Below are positions 31,381 through 41,233 of a stretch of DNA of 64,000 bases, piece by piece. The notes below the pieces were generated by a model. The model worked only from the letters and a program-made list of their open reading frames with translations. It had not been told where the DNA came from and made no database searches. The stretch is from Nitzschia sp. pyKryTriq1 (lineage: Eukaryota; Bacillariophyta; Bacillariophyceae; Bacillariales; Bacillariaceae), in the NCBI GenBank assembly GCA_956465555.1, contig OY101117.1, positions 2,790,001 to 2,854,000 of the forward strand. Direction: 5' to 3'. Positions within the stretch are counted from its first letter, which is position 1; each line of letters begins with the position of its first letter. The translations under genes and the position numbers were made by a program.

Positions 31381-32193
31381 ATGATGATTCACCCACTTCA
31401 TTTGTCCAGGCCCTGTACATCCAAGTTGGTTGCCGCTTCCAAGCTGTCGTTGCGGCGGCGACAGCGTCTTGATGTTATTGCCGTCGAGAAGCCCATCCAG
31501 CATTCTCGTCTCTTCTCTGCTACAACCACGCCGAAGCGATCCACAGAATCATCATCATCGAAGCGCGGCCACGATAAAGATTCGCTTCTCCAGCTGTATC
31601 AACGCGATGGGGACAGAATGAGGATGCCACGAGCAGCCTTGGGCATGTCGGCACTCAATACAACCTATTGGCTTTGGTACTCTTTAGACTTTATACCAGC
31701 AGTGAATGCCTCACCGTTGCATGATTTGCACATCGATCCAAAGCTTGGATGGGGTGCCCTAGCACTGGGAGTGGTGATCAATGGTTTGACGGCCCTATAT
31801 CCATCTTTGTTGGTATCACGGCTGAACTATGACCCCGGACAGAACCAACTTTTGGTTTATCGGCATAGTTTCCCTCTACTGAGTCCATCCACCCAAAGCA
31901 CCAGCTATGCGTTGGGTGAAGTCAGCATTGCTCATTCCGACTCGAACTTGAAAAAGATTCTAGGGGATTACAAAGGGGACTGGAGGAAATACAAAGGCCA
32001 TTTGGCTTTGAAACGGAAGAACCATACTCTTCCCTTGCTAATGGAGATTCAAAATGGACGAGAAGAAGTCAAGGACGGAGAAATGTTACTACAGGTCCTA
32101 TTACGGCCAAAGGCGTTGTCGTCAACAATAAGCGAGAGGCGAAAGTCAAATAATGCAAAGAGTGGTGCCAAAGGAAAACGATCGAGAAAGTAA
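31381..32193 (+). CDS. TMEM223-like mitochondrial membrane protein
   Basis: 270 aa, single exon. Residues 1-55 are rich in Arg, Lys and Ser and nearly free of acids, like a mitochondrial targeting peptide. LLQLYQRDGDRMRMPRAALG follows, then two membrane helices (about 88-110 and 118-142) and a beta-rich soluble part ending in a basic Lys/Arg/Ser tail. The 'L-Y-x-R-D/H-x-x-R' entry motif, the two closely spaced helices and the following domain match the TMEM223 layout. In humans TMEM223 is a mitochondrial inner-membrane factor linked to COX1 translation. Overall similarity is low, so this is a suggestion; a related TMEM186/TMEM70-type protein is an alternative. Confidence 0.5.
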   Translation: MMIHPLHLSRPCTSKLVAASKLSLRRRQRLDVIAVEKPIQHSRLFSATTTPKRSTESSSSKRGHDKDSLLQLYQRDGDRMRMPRAALGMSALNTTYWLWYSLDFIPAVNASPLHDLHIDPKLGWGALALGVVINGLTALYPSLLVSRLNYDPGQNQLLVYRHSFPLLSPSTQSTSYALGEVSIAHSDSNLKKILGDYKGDWRKYKGHLALKRKNHTLPLLMEIQNGREEVKDGEMLLQVLLRPKALSSTISERRKSNNAKSGAKGKRSRK

Positions 32194-32796
32194 GAGAAAA
32201 TAAATTGTTACAGGCCGTTGATGATTCGACGATACAGAATTCGGAAAGGTCTCTGTACATGACACATGACGAATATCTCTAACTAGAGACTACGTCATAG
32301 AGCTACTAGCATCTGGGGTATCAGTATCTCTAGTAGCGTAGAGAGAGTACTCGCGTACCAGGTACCGGTACTGTAGCTCTCTCTCTCTCTCTGCTCTACT
32401 CTACTAGAGTACTGTAGTAGTACGAGTTTTTCATCGAAACATACGGCGGTTCGAACTGTGCACATCGAAATTTAGTAGGTGGTCGTACAAGTCGAATTCA
32501 AGTCGCCAGGCTGCGGACGTGCCTTCCAGGGCCGTTTCCGAGCGTGAGAGACGACTCGTTTGACTTCTACCCGCGATCCCCGATCCATGCCCCGATCATC
32601 CCCGTTGATGATCGATTTTTTGATGCGTTATTTTGTGAGCGAGGCGCGCGAGTTGCGATGATACGAGTACATACAGTACAGATATATTCCTCATCTTGAT
32701 CCACCTTCCATCTTTGCGCTAGATTGGATCATATTTCATATAACATACCTTCAGGAAGACCAGTACCGGTGGCCTTTTCTCAAGACTTCTTCCATC
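32194..32796. repeat. Spacer with CTCTCT and GTACC/CTAGAG repeats
   Basis: Between about 32280 and 32430 lies a cluster of simple repeats: CTAGTAGCGTAGAGAGAG, ACCAGGTACCGGTACTG, a CTCTCTCTCTCTCTCTG run at about 32376-32392 and CTACTCTACTAGAGTACTG. The remaining sequence to the next ATG has no recognised element. It is the upstream region of the first CIA30 gene. Confidence 0.5.
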
Positions 32797-33741
32797 ATGA
32801 TCTTGCGGCGTTTCTTTCCTTCCTCCTCCAGCGCGAGTGCGGAGCCCGCGAACACCATGAAGCGATGGTGGCGGTTCCAACAGACCATGAACAAGAAACG
32901 CTGGTTCGAGATGGATCGTGAACGGAACGGTCCGATATCGTTATGGGACTTCTCGCGCTTGGAGGATGCCCAGGATGCAGCGTGGGTCGACGAGACAGCG
33001 AAACGGGGTGGTTGGCGTATTTCGGACGATTCAGTGATTGGAGGATATTCTCGAGCCACTCTGCAACTGGTACAAACACCAGCAGATTACCAATGTCTTC
33101 TTCGGGGAGAGCCTTCGTTGTCCATGGTGGACCCTTCAAGAATACAAGAACTGTCAACTCCTCTAGTAGATGAAGAGGCCGGCGATAGAGAACAAGACGA
33201 TGTGCCCTTCGTTCCCTTTATTCGGTGGGAGGGAGCACTTGATACCCGTATCAATCCTAGCAAAGAAAGCAATCTGGAGGAGTCAGGAAAGAATATTCAA
33301 AGGTCGGGATTTTGCGCCATTCGATCATCGGAATATCCTTTTGGTGGGGTCGATCTGGGAGGACGATACAATGGACTAGAAATCACGTGTCGATCCGATG
33401 GTAGACCATATTCTGTTAACATGAAAGTTGAGAGTTTCATCCAAGACGACATGTTTCAATGTTTCATCAGTATTCCACCGACGATCGATGAGGAATCCTC
33501 TGAAGAGAAAGACAAAATAACGGGCGGACGCTTCGATCAGGTGGTCCTGTTATTTCGACACTTCATAGTCACATCAGGAGGCAGACTGCGAACCAATCAA
33601 CGTGTTCTGGATAATGCTATCAAGATTCAATCAATAGGGTTTACGCTGATGGATGGAGTGGATGGAGACTTTCGATTCGATTTGGCGAGGATTCGGGCGG
33701 TCAACTACGACGAAACAGGTGTCATCGGAGAAGTAGATTAG
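32797..33741 (+). CDS. CIA30/NDUFAF1-domain protein
   Basis: 314 aa, single exon. A basic Ser-rich start is followed by a CIA30 domain from about 48 to 300: SLWDFSRLEDAQDAAW, GGWRISDDSVIGGYSRATLQ, FCAIRSSEYPFGGVDLGGRY, NGLEITCRSDGRPYSVNMKV and IQSIGFTLMDGVDGDFRFDL. A long acidic insertion (about 95-150) separates the first two strands. CIA30 domains occur in the complex I assembly factor NDUFAF1 and in other galactose-binding-like proteins of algae. The N-terminus (MILRRFFPSSSSASAEP) could be a mitochondrial presequence, which fits complex I assembly but does not prove it. The gene converges with the DFGDF-repeat gene, 30 bp between stops. A second CIA30 gene lies at 62861-63728. Confidence 0.8.
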   Translation: MILRRFFPSSSSASAEPANTMKRWWRFQQTMNKKRWFEMDRERNGPISLWDFSRLEDAQDAAWVDETAKRGGWRISDDSVIGGYSRATLQLVQTPADYQCLLRGEPSLSMVDPSRIQELSTPLVDEEAGDREQDDVPFVPFIRWEGALDTRINPSKESNLEESGKNIQRSGFCAIRSSEYPFGGVDLGGRYNGLEITCRSDGRPYSVNMKVESFIQDDMFQCFISIPPTIDEESSEEKDKITGGRFDQVVLLFRHFIVTSGGRLRTNQRVLDNAIKIQSIGFTLMDGVDGDFRFDLARIRAVNYDETGVIGEVD

Positions 33742-33771
33742 ATTAGATTACGATCAAGGGACGTGTTAGAG

Positions 33772-36700
33772 CTATTTCTTTGGCAAGACAAGTTTTGATT
33801 CCAGCATAAAGCTCAAGTCAGGGATCTTGCGAAGCAACTCCTTGACCGAAGCAGATTGCGCTTGCTGCGAAACATCCACTTTACTTTCTAGAATAGGAAA
33901 TTGCAAATCTGTCGCCCCATTTAAGGACGGCCCTGTGGTTTGCGATCTTCTCTTGGATTTGGGCGAAGAAGCTTCCAACGGGTTTTCTTCTCCGGTTGGT
34001 AGCTGGATGGGTAAGACATCAGGCACATGCAAAGTTACAAGCGACACCCGTCGACCACGTCGCTGCCTTTCCATCTCCTCCTCCGAAGTCGGTAATCCAG
34101 CAGTAGGAAAGTCGAACTGCGCAAAAGGGCCTCGCCCATCCTCTTCAATAATTCGCTTCAAGGCGGATGTTGTAGATTCGGTGGTTCCACCGTTAATACT
34201 ATTCAACCATCGCACCAATGACACCGACCCAGAAAGCACTTCACCGTCGTCCTTGGTTTCGCCAAGTTGCTGTAACATAAGTGGAACGAAAGGGTATTGA
34301 GTCAGTCCCGGTCAAAGGTCCACTATCTCCAACAGTCAATCAAAAGCAACTCACCAAAAAATCACTCAATGAATCTTTTGACGTGATGGGTCCATCCGTC
34401 GCCTCAATTGCGGCAAATGTGTATTTGCTTTGCAAACGAGCCAACAGGTTTCGCGCTACTTCCAAGTCCTGACCACCGAGCTGAGTTTCCATAGCGGGTG
34501 CCTTGGAGATTCGTTGCGAAGGTGCCGCATCGAAGTCTCCAAAATCATCGCCATGTAAAACTTCTGGCTGCGAAGGTGCTGCTGCCGTATCAAAGTCTCC
34601 AAAATCATCATCATCGTCGGATGCGAGTGTAGCTTCTGGCTGCGGAGGTGCGTCACCAAAGTCTCCAAAATCGTCATCATCATTGGACGGCGTAGCTTCT
34701 GGTTGCGAAGGTGCGTCACCGAACTCTCCGAAATCGTCACCGTCGTCATTTGCTGTTTCAGCTTCTTGTTGCGCAGGTGCCGCATCAAAGTCTCCAAAAT
34801 CGTCATCATCATTGGACGGCGTAGCTTCTGGTTGCGAAGGAGCGTCACCGAACTCTCCGAAATCGTCACCGTCGGCGTTTGCTGTTTCAGCTTCTGGTTG
34901 CGCAGGTGCCGCATCAAAGTCTCCAAAATCGTCATCATCATTGGACGGCGTAGCTTCTGGTTGCGAAGGTGCGTCACCGAAGTCTCCGAAATCGTCACCG
35001 TCGTCATTTGCTGCTACAGCTTCTGGTTGCGCAGGTGCCGCATCAAAGTCTCCAAAATCGTCATCATTGGACGGCGTAGCTTCTGGTTGCGAAGGTGCGT
35101 CACCGAACTCTCCGAAATCATCACCATCCTTTGAGAGCGCAGCAACTCCTGGCTGCGATGATGATACTGCTACTGCTGCATCGAAGGCTCCGAAATCATC
35201 ATCGTTAGGTGAGGAAGTTTCCGGTTGCGAAGGTGCCGCATCAAAGTCTCCAAAATCGTCATCATCATCTTTTGATAGCGCAGCTTGTGGCTCCAATTGA
35301 GCCGGGACGTCAACAGCAGAAGAAATTTGTGGTTCGGATGATGCTGCATCAAAGTCTCCAAAGTCGTCTTTATTATTTGACGAATAAGTTTCTGGTGGAG
35401 ATTGTGTAGCGCCAAAGTCTCCAAATGCTTCCGCGTTCTCTGACTGAGATGCTGCTGGCTGGGACGGGGCTGCTGCTTCACCAAAATCTCCAAAATAATC
35501 AGCGCTATCGGAAGGTGTAGATTTCATTTCCGCTCTCAATGCTGCGCCAAAGTCCCCAAAGTCATCGCCCTCGTCCGGAGATGTCTCTGGTGGCCCTGGT
35601 GCTACTGCATCAAAGTCGCCGAAATCATCATCATCGTTTGATAGTAGGGCTTCTGGTTGTGGCGGCTGCGCGTTGTCACCTACGTAGGAGGCTTGCGGCT
35701 GTGATGGTTCTTTTGCCGCACCAAAGGCTCCAAATTCGTCGTTGTCGTCAATGGATTGTGTCAATGTTACGTCCTGTGGCTCATCATTTATTGGCTGGGA
35801 TGATGGTACTCCATCAAAGTCCCTGAAATCATTGTTGTCATTATTTTCTGGCGCACCAGGTTGATCCGACATCAATGTGGCATCCAAATCACCACTGACA
35901 TTGTTGCCATCCGCTTGCGGACTGCTACTACTACTACTACTACTACGAGTAGGTGGCTGAGGAATTGTTTGCATCTCTGAAGAATCATCATTTTTGGCTG
36001 GATCTTGGCACTCCTTCTCACCATTAAAAGCTGGATCCGATGGAGCGGCATCAAAGTCTCCAAATTCGTCCTCCCAACTAGACGTAGCGCCAACATCCGT
36101 TTCGGGTATGTCTGTTATCTGCTCCATTGGATCCATATGATTAACATGATTTGTTGGAGGGGTGGATGCTGATGATTCTTCCTTTGTCGTAGCAGAAAAT
36201 TCACCGCCAAACTCATCCTCGACTGCTGGTGTCTCCTCGGCCACCGGTAGAGGGGACGACGACTCGTCAACGCTAGTTGAAAGCGATGTCATGCTGGGCA
36301 CTGTCGTTGCCGAGGTGGGATCTGGCATTATCATTTCTTCGGCTGGGGGGACACCATCTGCCGAATTCGGTGTGACCGCCAACAGATCATCTAGCAATCG
36401 GCTCGGCGTTCCCGGTGGTAGGTCCACCATGTCTGTCGGTAGATCATCATCGGCCGAATCAAAACTAATGTTTTGCTCCAAGCCTTCAAATGAAATAGCT
36501 TCTTGAACGACTCCTTCTCCTTCGTCGTCCCCAAAGTCCTCGACCGCCCCTGATATTTCCGATACCAGTGACTCGGTCGACAATGCTTGAAGAAGAACGT
36601 CTCCACTTTCTCCATTTTGATCTACACTGCCCGCCGTACCGGTATGTGTAGCATCATTATCATGCTCGTCGATACTACTCGTATTTGTTTTTCTATTTCC

Positions 36701-37081
36701 AGTCATTGCCACCACGACGTCGTCGTCTGAGGATGAGGCAGGCACTTCCACTTCTTCCTTTTCTTCTTTGTGTGGCGGCCGCCAGGTCTCCACGAGTTCT
36801 TCGCGATGCTGCCTTAGAACTTGCGAAAAATCTTGCACTTTCGGAACCTTCTTTCCCTTTTCTTCCAGTACTTGTTTGCGCTGCTTTCGGAGTTGCTTGG
36901 CAAAGTCGATTTCACCACTGTCACTGAAATCCGCAGAGCTTTCCGAGCGGCAAGAAGAATCGTCCAACAACAAAGCGGCGTCGGTGGCCGAGGGAGCTGT
37001 ATCAATTCCATTCAATGAAACTACCGGGACTTCAAACACGGATTCACTCAAATGCTCACTGTCCTCTTCAATGATGTCCAT
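33772..37081 (-). CDS. Acidic DFGDF-repeat protein, probable adaptor/clathrin-binding trafficking factor
   Basis: Two minus-strand exons (37081-34355 and 34269-33772; 85-bp GTGAGT...TTACAG intron) encode 1,074 aa. Most of it is disordered and acidic, with about twenty D-[DE]-F-G-[DE/A]-F motifs, the type of short motif by which aftiphilin-like and other endocytic proteins bind AP-1/AP-2 and GGA ear domains. Between residues about 610 and 860 the motifs sit in tandem 43-aa units. The C-terminal 230 residues, spanning both exons, are folded-looking and free of repeats (LEVARNLLARLQSKYTFAAI, then SVSLVRWLNSINGG, SLVTLHVPDVLPIQLPTGE and the end ELLRKIPDLSFMLESKLVLP). They may be the functional core. 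I do not recognise that core. A role in vesicle traffic is inference from the motifs. Confidence 0.75.
34680..35130. repeat. 129-bp coding tandem repeat
   Basis: Units of 129 bp (43 codons) are repeated three and a half to four times within the DFGDF gene; near-identical copies of GGACGGCGTAGCTTCTGGTT occur near 34685, 34814, 34943 and 35067. Units differ by few bases, and one is 3 bp shorter. Each unit carries two DFG[DE]F motifs, one followed by DAAPAQPEA, the other by GDAPSQPEATPSN. Older, more diverged units flank on both sides. The high identity suggests recent unequal crossing-over or slippage. Confidence 0.8.
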
Positions 37082-38422
37082 GATACGTACAGTAGTACAG
37101 GATGAATGCGGCCAGAGATGTACGGGCCTGAGTGACTTTTGTACAATTACGTATTGGCAAACTAGTACCGGTATGATGGCTGTGATATCGTTGTTGCAAT
37201 ACTGTAGGAGCTACCGTATGTATCTGGTGAGACGGCAATGATTTCACCGTACTGTAGAACTGCCGAGAGACGCTGCGAGTGAATGTGAATCCAAATAGTA
37301 CGAGTATAGAAGAGGATTGCTCGTGTGTGGGTGTTACAAGCTACCTGATACCGGTACCGATAGTTGATCCAAAGGATGCGGCAGTGGGTCTTCAATGCCG
37401 TCAGGCGGATGCGATGGTTGCCGGTACGGTTACAAGTACACTTGTAACGGTATCATACGTGTATGTACTTGTTCATTGTAACGCATATGATCGTGCGTGG
37501 ATGCGGTGCGCCTCGCTTCTCTGTCCTCTGCCTACCAGTATGGTACTCGTACAGTACCCTACGGTAGTCGGTAGAGTACGGTAGACGGTACTGATGGTAC
37601 CTACCGGTAGTACCGGTGCCGGTATGTCGTGAATTGGATTCGCGATGTACAGAAACAGTCCCAAATGGAGATCCAATCGGATGAGTCTGCGATTCAATCG
37701 GACGGTAGTCTTGGAAGCGACGTTCCAGCGGAAACTATTGTTTACTATACATGAAGAATGAACAATGCAATCCAACGATTGTGATTCCCTAAACGGAGCG
37801 AAAGGCTACCATAACAGGAAAGAATGTGGGATAGAGATATAGACAGTTGGGAGCGAATATTAGTATCTTCATCGCGGAAGATATGATTAATTGGATCCGG
37901 CAGTTCCAAGACTGATCGGCGAGAGCAATGAGACAGGTTCGTGCATCGGAAGATCAGACGAACTACTCTAGTAACACTACACGACACGGGACTGAGGAAG
38001 TAGTCCCACGAGTCATTAGGCAGCTGACGAAGTACAGACTACGGAGATTTCAACACCGGTACAGTACCTGGTACGCAGTACGAACCAGGTACATACCGGT
38101 GGTAGAGGGGGCGGGGGGGGGGGCGGGTCCGGTACAGTACCATAGGACTGGTATGTACTGGTACCGTACGTGCCTTTGCCTTTATTTCTGCCTCCCACCT
38201 CCCACCTCCCACTGCCGCATTTTCATTTTTGAATTTTCTTTTTTGTTGTCTCTCTCCACTCGAGCGATGAACTTCTTTCCATAGTCTAAATGCTGGTACC
38301 TGGTACTGTAGATGGATTGCATCATTACGGTACGAGTATTGCATTGAAGCAGCCAACAGAAACTGCGCTGTAGCACTCCTACGTACGCATATTTTTAAAA
38401 AAAAGAATATAAAGGAATAACC
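37082..38422. repeat. 1.3-kb GTACC-rich divergent promoter spacer
   Basis: Dense GTAC-centred palindromes (GGTACC, ACCGGTA, CCGGTACC) at 37160-37180, 37345-37375, 37415-37460, 37530-37625 and 38055-38170, plus a G-rich tract (G6-C-G11-C-G3) near 38110-38132. Small frames on both strands are made of these repeats and carry no domain. It lies between the DFGDF gene (-) and the Popeye-like gene (+). No RNA gene recognised. Confidence 0.55.
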
Positions 38423-39553
38423 ATGGTGGAAATCGTAACCCCTTTATCATTATGGATCCAGTTAGCAAGTCTGTTTTTCTTCATGTCGGGTATTTTTGGG
38501 GACCTACTGGTGATTCGTTTCTTTCTTGTCCTGGCGTACATCATGTTGCTGACCAATGCCGTTGTCGGATCCCCGCTCTGGCCCGACCTGACAGGCCACG
38601 ATGGAACCCTGGCAGTCGATAGTCTCTGCTGGGCGATCATCAGTCTGTATGTGCACGGCTGTTCCTTGTGGTGCTTACTTCTGGACGAACGCAAGGTGCC
38701 ACTCAGCGACGACGAGGCGGCTCTGTGGAGAATGTTCTATCGAACGGGAGGTCTTTCGCAACGACTCTTTTACAGTATTGTGGCATGCCATTTGAAAGTG
38801 GTGGAGTTTGAACCAGGGCAAGAAATTCCCACCCGCGATGATTTCTATATCATCTACAGCGGACAAGTGAAACTACAAGTCTATGATGATGTGTCCCACA
38901 AATATGATCGAATCATGGTGTCAGGAGAAATGTTTGATTTGAACTTTTTGGGATTATTCTCGGAAAAGACAGTCTTTGAACGAACAAGGATTCAATGTAA
39001 AAGTATCACGCGGACGAAACTATTTCGAATCCATCGAGACGACATGCAGAAGATCGCCCGAAATGGTCGAGCCAAGGGCATCCGACAAGCCTTGCTGATC
39101 AATCAACTATCTTTTATTGTGGAAAGTTATGCAGAACAAACCCCACTCTCCCGAAGAGCAGCGGAAAAACACGATCGTATCTTTGAGCCACTGGAACCTT
39201 GGGAAGAGCCTCGTTCCGTATTGGCAGGATCGGGAACCGCACTGAAACAGACTCTAGCCCATCTGATGTACTATGTCAAGACCTCTTTCAGTCCTCCCCT
39301 TCCCTTTGCGGGACACCCCGTAGGAATTCGACAAACACAGCTTCCAGCTCCTCCCGAACGAGATTCCTATGAACGTCCCGATGAGTTACCGCGTTTCCAC
39401 TTTCGAAAATTCCTCTTTTCGCAGCGGCGCATGACGGGCCGATCCACCAGTAGTGCCAGCGATACCGCAACCAAAGAAGCCGCCCAGCAAGCGGCGGCAG
39501 CATTGCAAGAACAGACCGAAGTGGAGGATTCTAGGGGCGAGCAGAGCTGCTGA
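38423..39553 (+). CDS. Popeye-like membrane protein with cyclic-nucleotide-binding-type domain
   Basis: 376 aa, single exon. Three membrane helices lie within residues 1-90 (LWIQLASLFFFMSGIFGDLL, IRFFLVLAYIMLLTNAVVG, DSLCWAIISLYVHGCSLWCL). The layout then matches the animal Popeye (POPDC) family: LSDDEAALWRMFYRTGGLSQRLF, then a CNB-type jelly roll (about 120-215: VVEFEPGQEIPTRDDFYIIY, GQVKLQV, VSGEMFDLNFLGLF, CKSITRTKLFRIHRDDM). The tail is Pro/Arg/Ser/Ala-rich and disordered. POPDC proteins bind cAMP through DSPE and FQVT motifs. Neither is exact here, so ligand binding cannot be claimed. The three-helix-plus-CNB order is read directly; membership of the Popeye family is inference. Confidence 0.7.
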   Translation: MVEIVTPLSLWIQLASLFFFMSGIFGDLLVIRFFLVLAYIMLLTNAVVGSPLWPDLTGHDGTLAVDSLCWAIISLYVHGCSLWCLLLDERKVPLSDDEAALWRMFYRTGGLSQRLFYSIVACHLKVVEFEPGQEIPTRDDFYIIYSGQVKLQVYDDVSHKYDRIMVSGEMFDLNFLGLFSEKTVFERTRIQCKSITRTKLFRIHRDDMQKIARNGRAKGIRQALLINQLSFIVESYAEQTPLSRRAAEKHDRIFEPLEPWEEPRSVLAGSGTALKQTLAHLMYYVKTSFSPPLPFAGHPVGIRQTQLPAPPERDSYERPDELPRFHFRKFLFSQRRMTGRSTSSASDTATKEAAQQAAAALQEQTEVEDSRGEQSC

Positions 39554-39931
39554 AGTGGCTGGACTAGTGATTGCATGGAGACTGCGAACGACGACTACTG
39601 TACTGGAAACGGTTGGATTATTGTCAGATTGAGTGGTTCTTCAACTGCTCGCTAGCTATGTGAAATGATTATTATTGGGAGATGCGTTTCGAAGCATTGT
39701 ATGTAACAACACCTCATCGTCACATAGCATAGCGAATGCATCTTCCCTCCAGTGCAACGCTCTCTCAAACCTGGGTCAATCTGCGAACTACTCGTAGCTT
39801 GTAAGATACCAAAACTCCAGATGTATCGCTACAGTAGTGTAGTGCAGAGACCAAAGAACGAGTAGAGATACAAAGTTTATCAGTATATCAATAGCTAATA
39901 GACACAGTACACGTAGCAATCACAATCACGA
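39554..39931. other. Spacer between convergent genes
   Basis: About 380 bp of AT-rich 3' flanking sequence between the Popeye-like gene (+) and the glycosyltransferase-like gene (-). No gene, repeat or RNA recognised. Confidence 0.5.
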
Positions 39932-41233
39932 TTATTCTACAGGAATGATAACTTGCTTTAGTCGATCTTTCAAGTCAGTGTGCGTCCAATTGTACAAGAA
40001 CCGGCGCGTCATTATATCGAGCGATGACCCGCAACGCTCTCGAAGCCGTGGGCTGTCCCGTGTGTACAAGAGAATCATCTGGGTGTGCCCCAGCATGGCC
40101 GCCCAAAAGACAAAAGTCGACTGGAAGTTTCCCACCAATTCCTTTTTACTTTGGAGCAGAAAGCAAAAGTCTTGAGGACCCGATTGACCTTCAATAACGC
40201 GTACTTGTAATCCTCTCGATGTCAGGGCATCTACATACCGTTGCAACTGCTCGTTATGCACCCGGGTTGTGATTGCCACCTTGTCACCCTTTCCCAAATG
40301 TTGCAACAACACTTCAGCTGTTTGACGAGGACTCACGTCTTCCAATCCACTGTCGCTGCCGGGAAGTTCTGTGATAAAATTGCGAAAATGTAACACCACC
40401 TCATCTTCGTCAGGGGATTGATCCCCGCAGCATGATCCAAAATCGAACTGAAATAGATTTCGAAGATGATCTAAGTACTGATCCACAACCATTGTATTTT
40501 CTAGAGATTCAGAGAGCAGGAAGGGGATTGAGACCATGTCATTGTTGGTACTGCCGGACTGGGAGAACGACGGAGAGAAGACTTTGGACGCCGGTCGGTC
40601 CACTCGATGCCATAATGTCTGAAGTATCGATAGCGTTCTGTTCCAATCCTGAGGCTCCGCTGGCTGTGGATCTCGCCGAGATATCACACCCTGCCAGGGC
40701 CGACCATTGATATAGCCAAGATATTTTCTGGTGAGTGGCGGTAGCCACTGCCTCTGTTGACGGTCACTATCATAGAATTCTCTCCATGTACTGCCTCGAT
40801 CGAAATTCCACGACCGAAGATTAGGGAAACACTGCCTTAAAGTCTCACTTGTGGGCTTCCATTTGGGGCTGTCTTCATCTTGTGAGCCAATCGTAAGGAC
40901 TTGATGGCGTAACAGTGGCTGCAGGTCCATCCCGAATACTCTGGAAGCGTACCATTTGACACCCATGCCGTGAGCAATCGCACTCAAATGATTGCCCATT
41001 TCTCCCCGTAGTTGGATTATTAGCGTCGGATCCTTCGCGTTATGATTCGAATAGGAAGCCTGCCCCGATAGGGCAGGCGAAAGAGCATGTTCGAGAGGAT
41101 TACCTGATAGGTGGGACAAGGCTCCCAGCGCAAGAGCCAAATTGCAGAGCACAGTAATCATGATCAGGCCCGCAATAACATATCTGGTAATATGCCGTCT
41201 CTTTTCGATTGTGCTGGCAAGAGCCATACTCAT
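39932..41233 (-). CDS. Type II membrane protein, fucosyltransferase-like
   Basis: 433 aa, single exon. A short cytosolic tail with KRRH is followed by one membrane helix (about 18-40, YVIAGLIMITVLCNLALAL), the layout of a Golgi glycosyltransferase. The lumenal part begins with LIIQLRGEMGNHLSAIAHG, resembling the GxGNxLxxxA start of GDP-fucose-using transferases. VVLHFRNF and, near the C-terminus, QDFCFLLQSKKELVGNFQST with FVFWAAMLG follow. That last block is like the acceptor/donor-site signature (D-x-x-x-[LM]-x-x-[CS]-x-x-x-[IV]-x-x-x-S-T-F-x-x-W-A) of GT11/GT23-type enzymes. The donor is not provable from sequence. Several Cys and Asn-x-Ser/Thr sites fit a lumenal domain. Confidence 0.6.
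   Translation of the reverse strand: MSMALASTIEKRRHITRYVIAGLIMITVLCNLALALGALSHLSGNPLEHALSPALSGQASYSNHNAKDPTLIIQLRGEMGNHLSAIAHGMGVKWYASRVFGMDLQPLLRHQVLTIGSQDEDSPKWKPTSETLRQCFPNLRSWNFDRGSTWREFYDSDRQQRQWLPPLTRKYLGYINGRPWQGVISRRDPQPAEPQDWNRTLSILQTLWHRVDRPASKVFSPSFSQSGSTNNDMVSIPFLLSESLENTMVVDQYLDHLRNLFQFDFGSCCGDQSPDEDEVVLHFRNFITELPGSDSGLEDVSPRQTAEVLLQHLGKGDKVAITTRVHNEQLQRYVDALTSRGLQVRVIEGQSGPQDFCFLLQSKKELVGNFQSTFVFWAAMLGHTQMILLYTRDSPRLRERCGSSLDIMTRRFLYNWTHTDLKDRLKQVIIPVE

Noticed and set aside
34503-35300. 265-codon plus-strand frame and other long frames opposite the DFGDF repeats
   Set aside because: They are antisense readings of a 129-bp repeat whose length is a multiple of three, so any frame without a stop in one unit stays open. 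The sense frame has the folded C-terminus and a splice junction.
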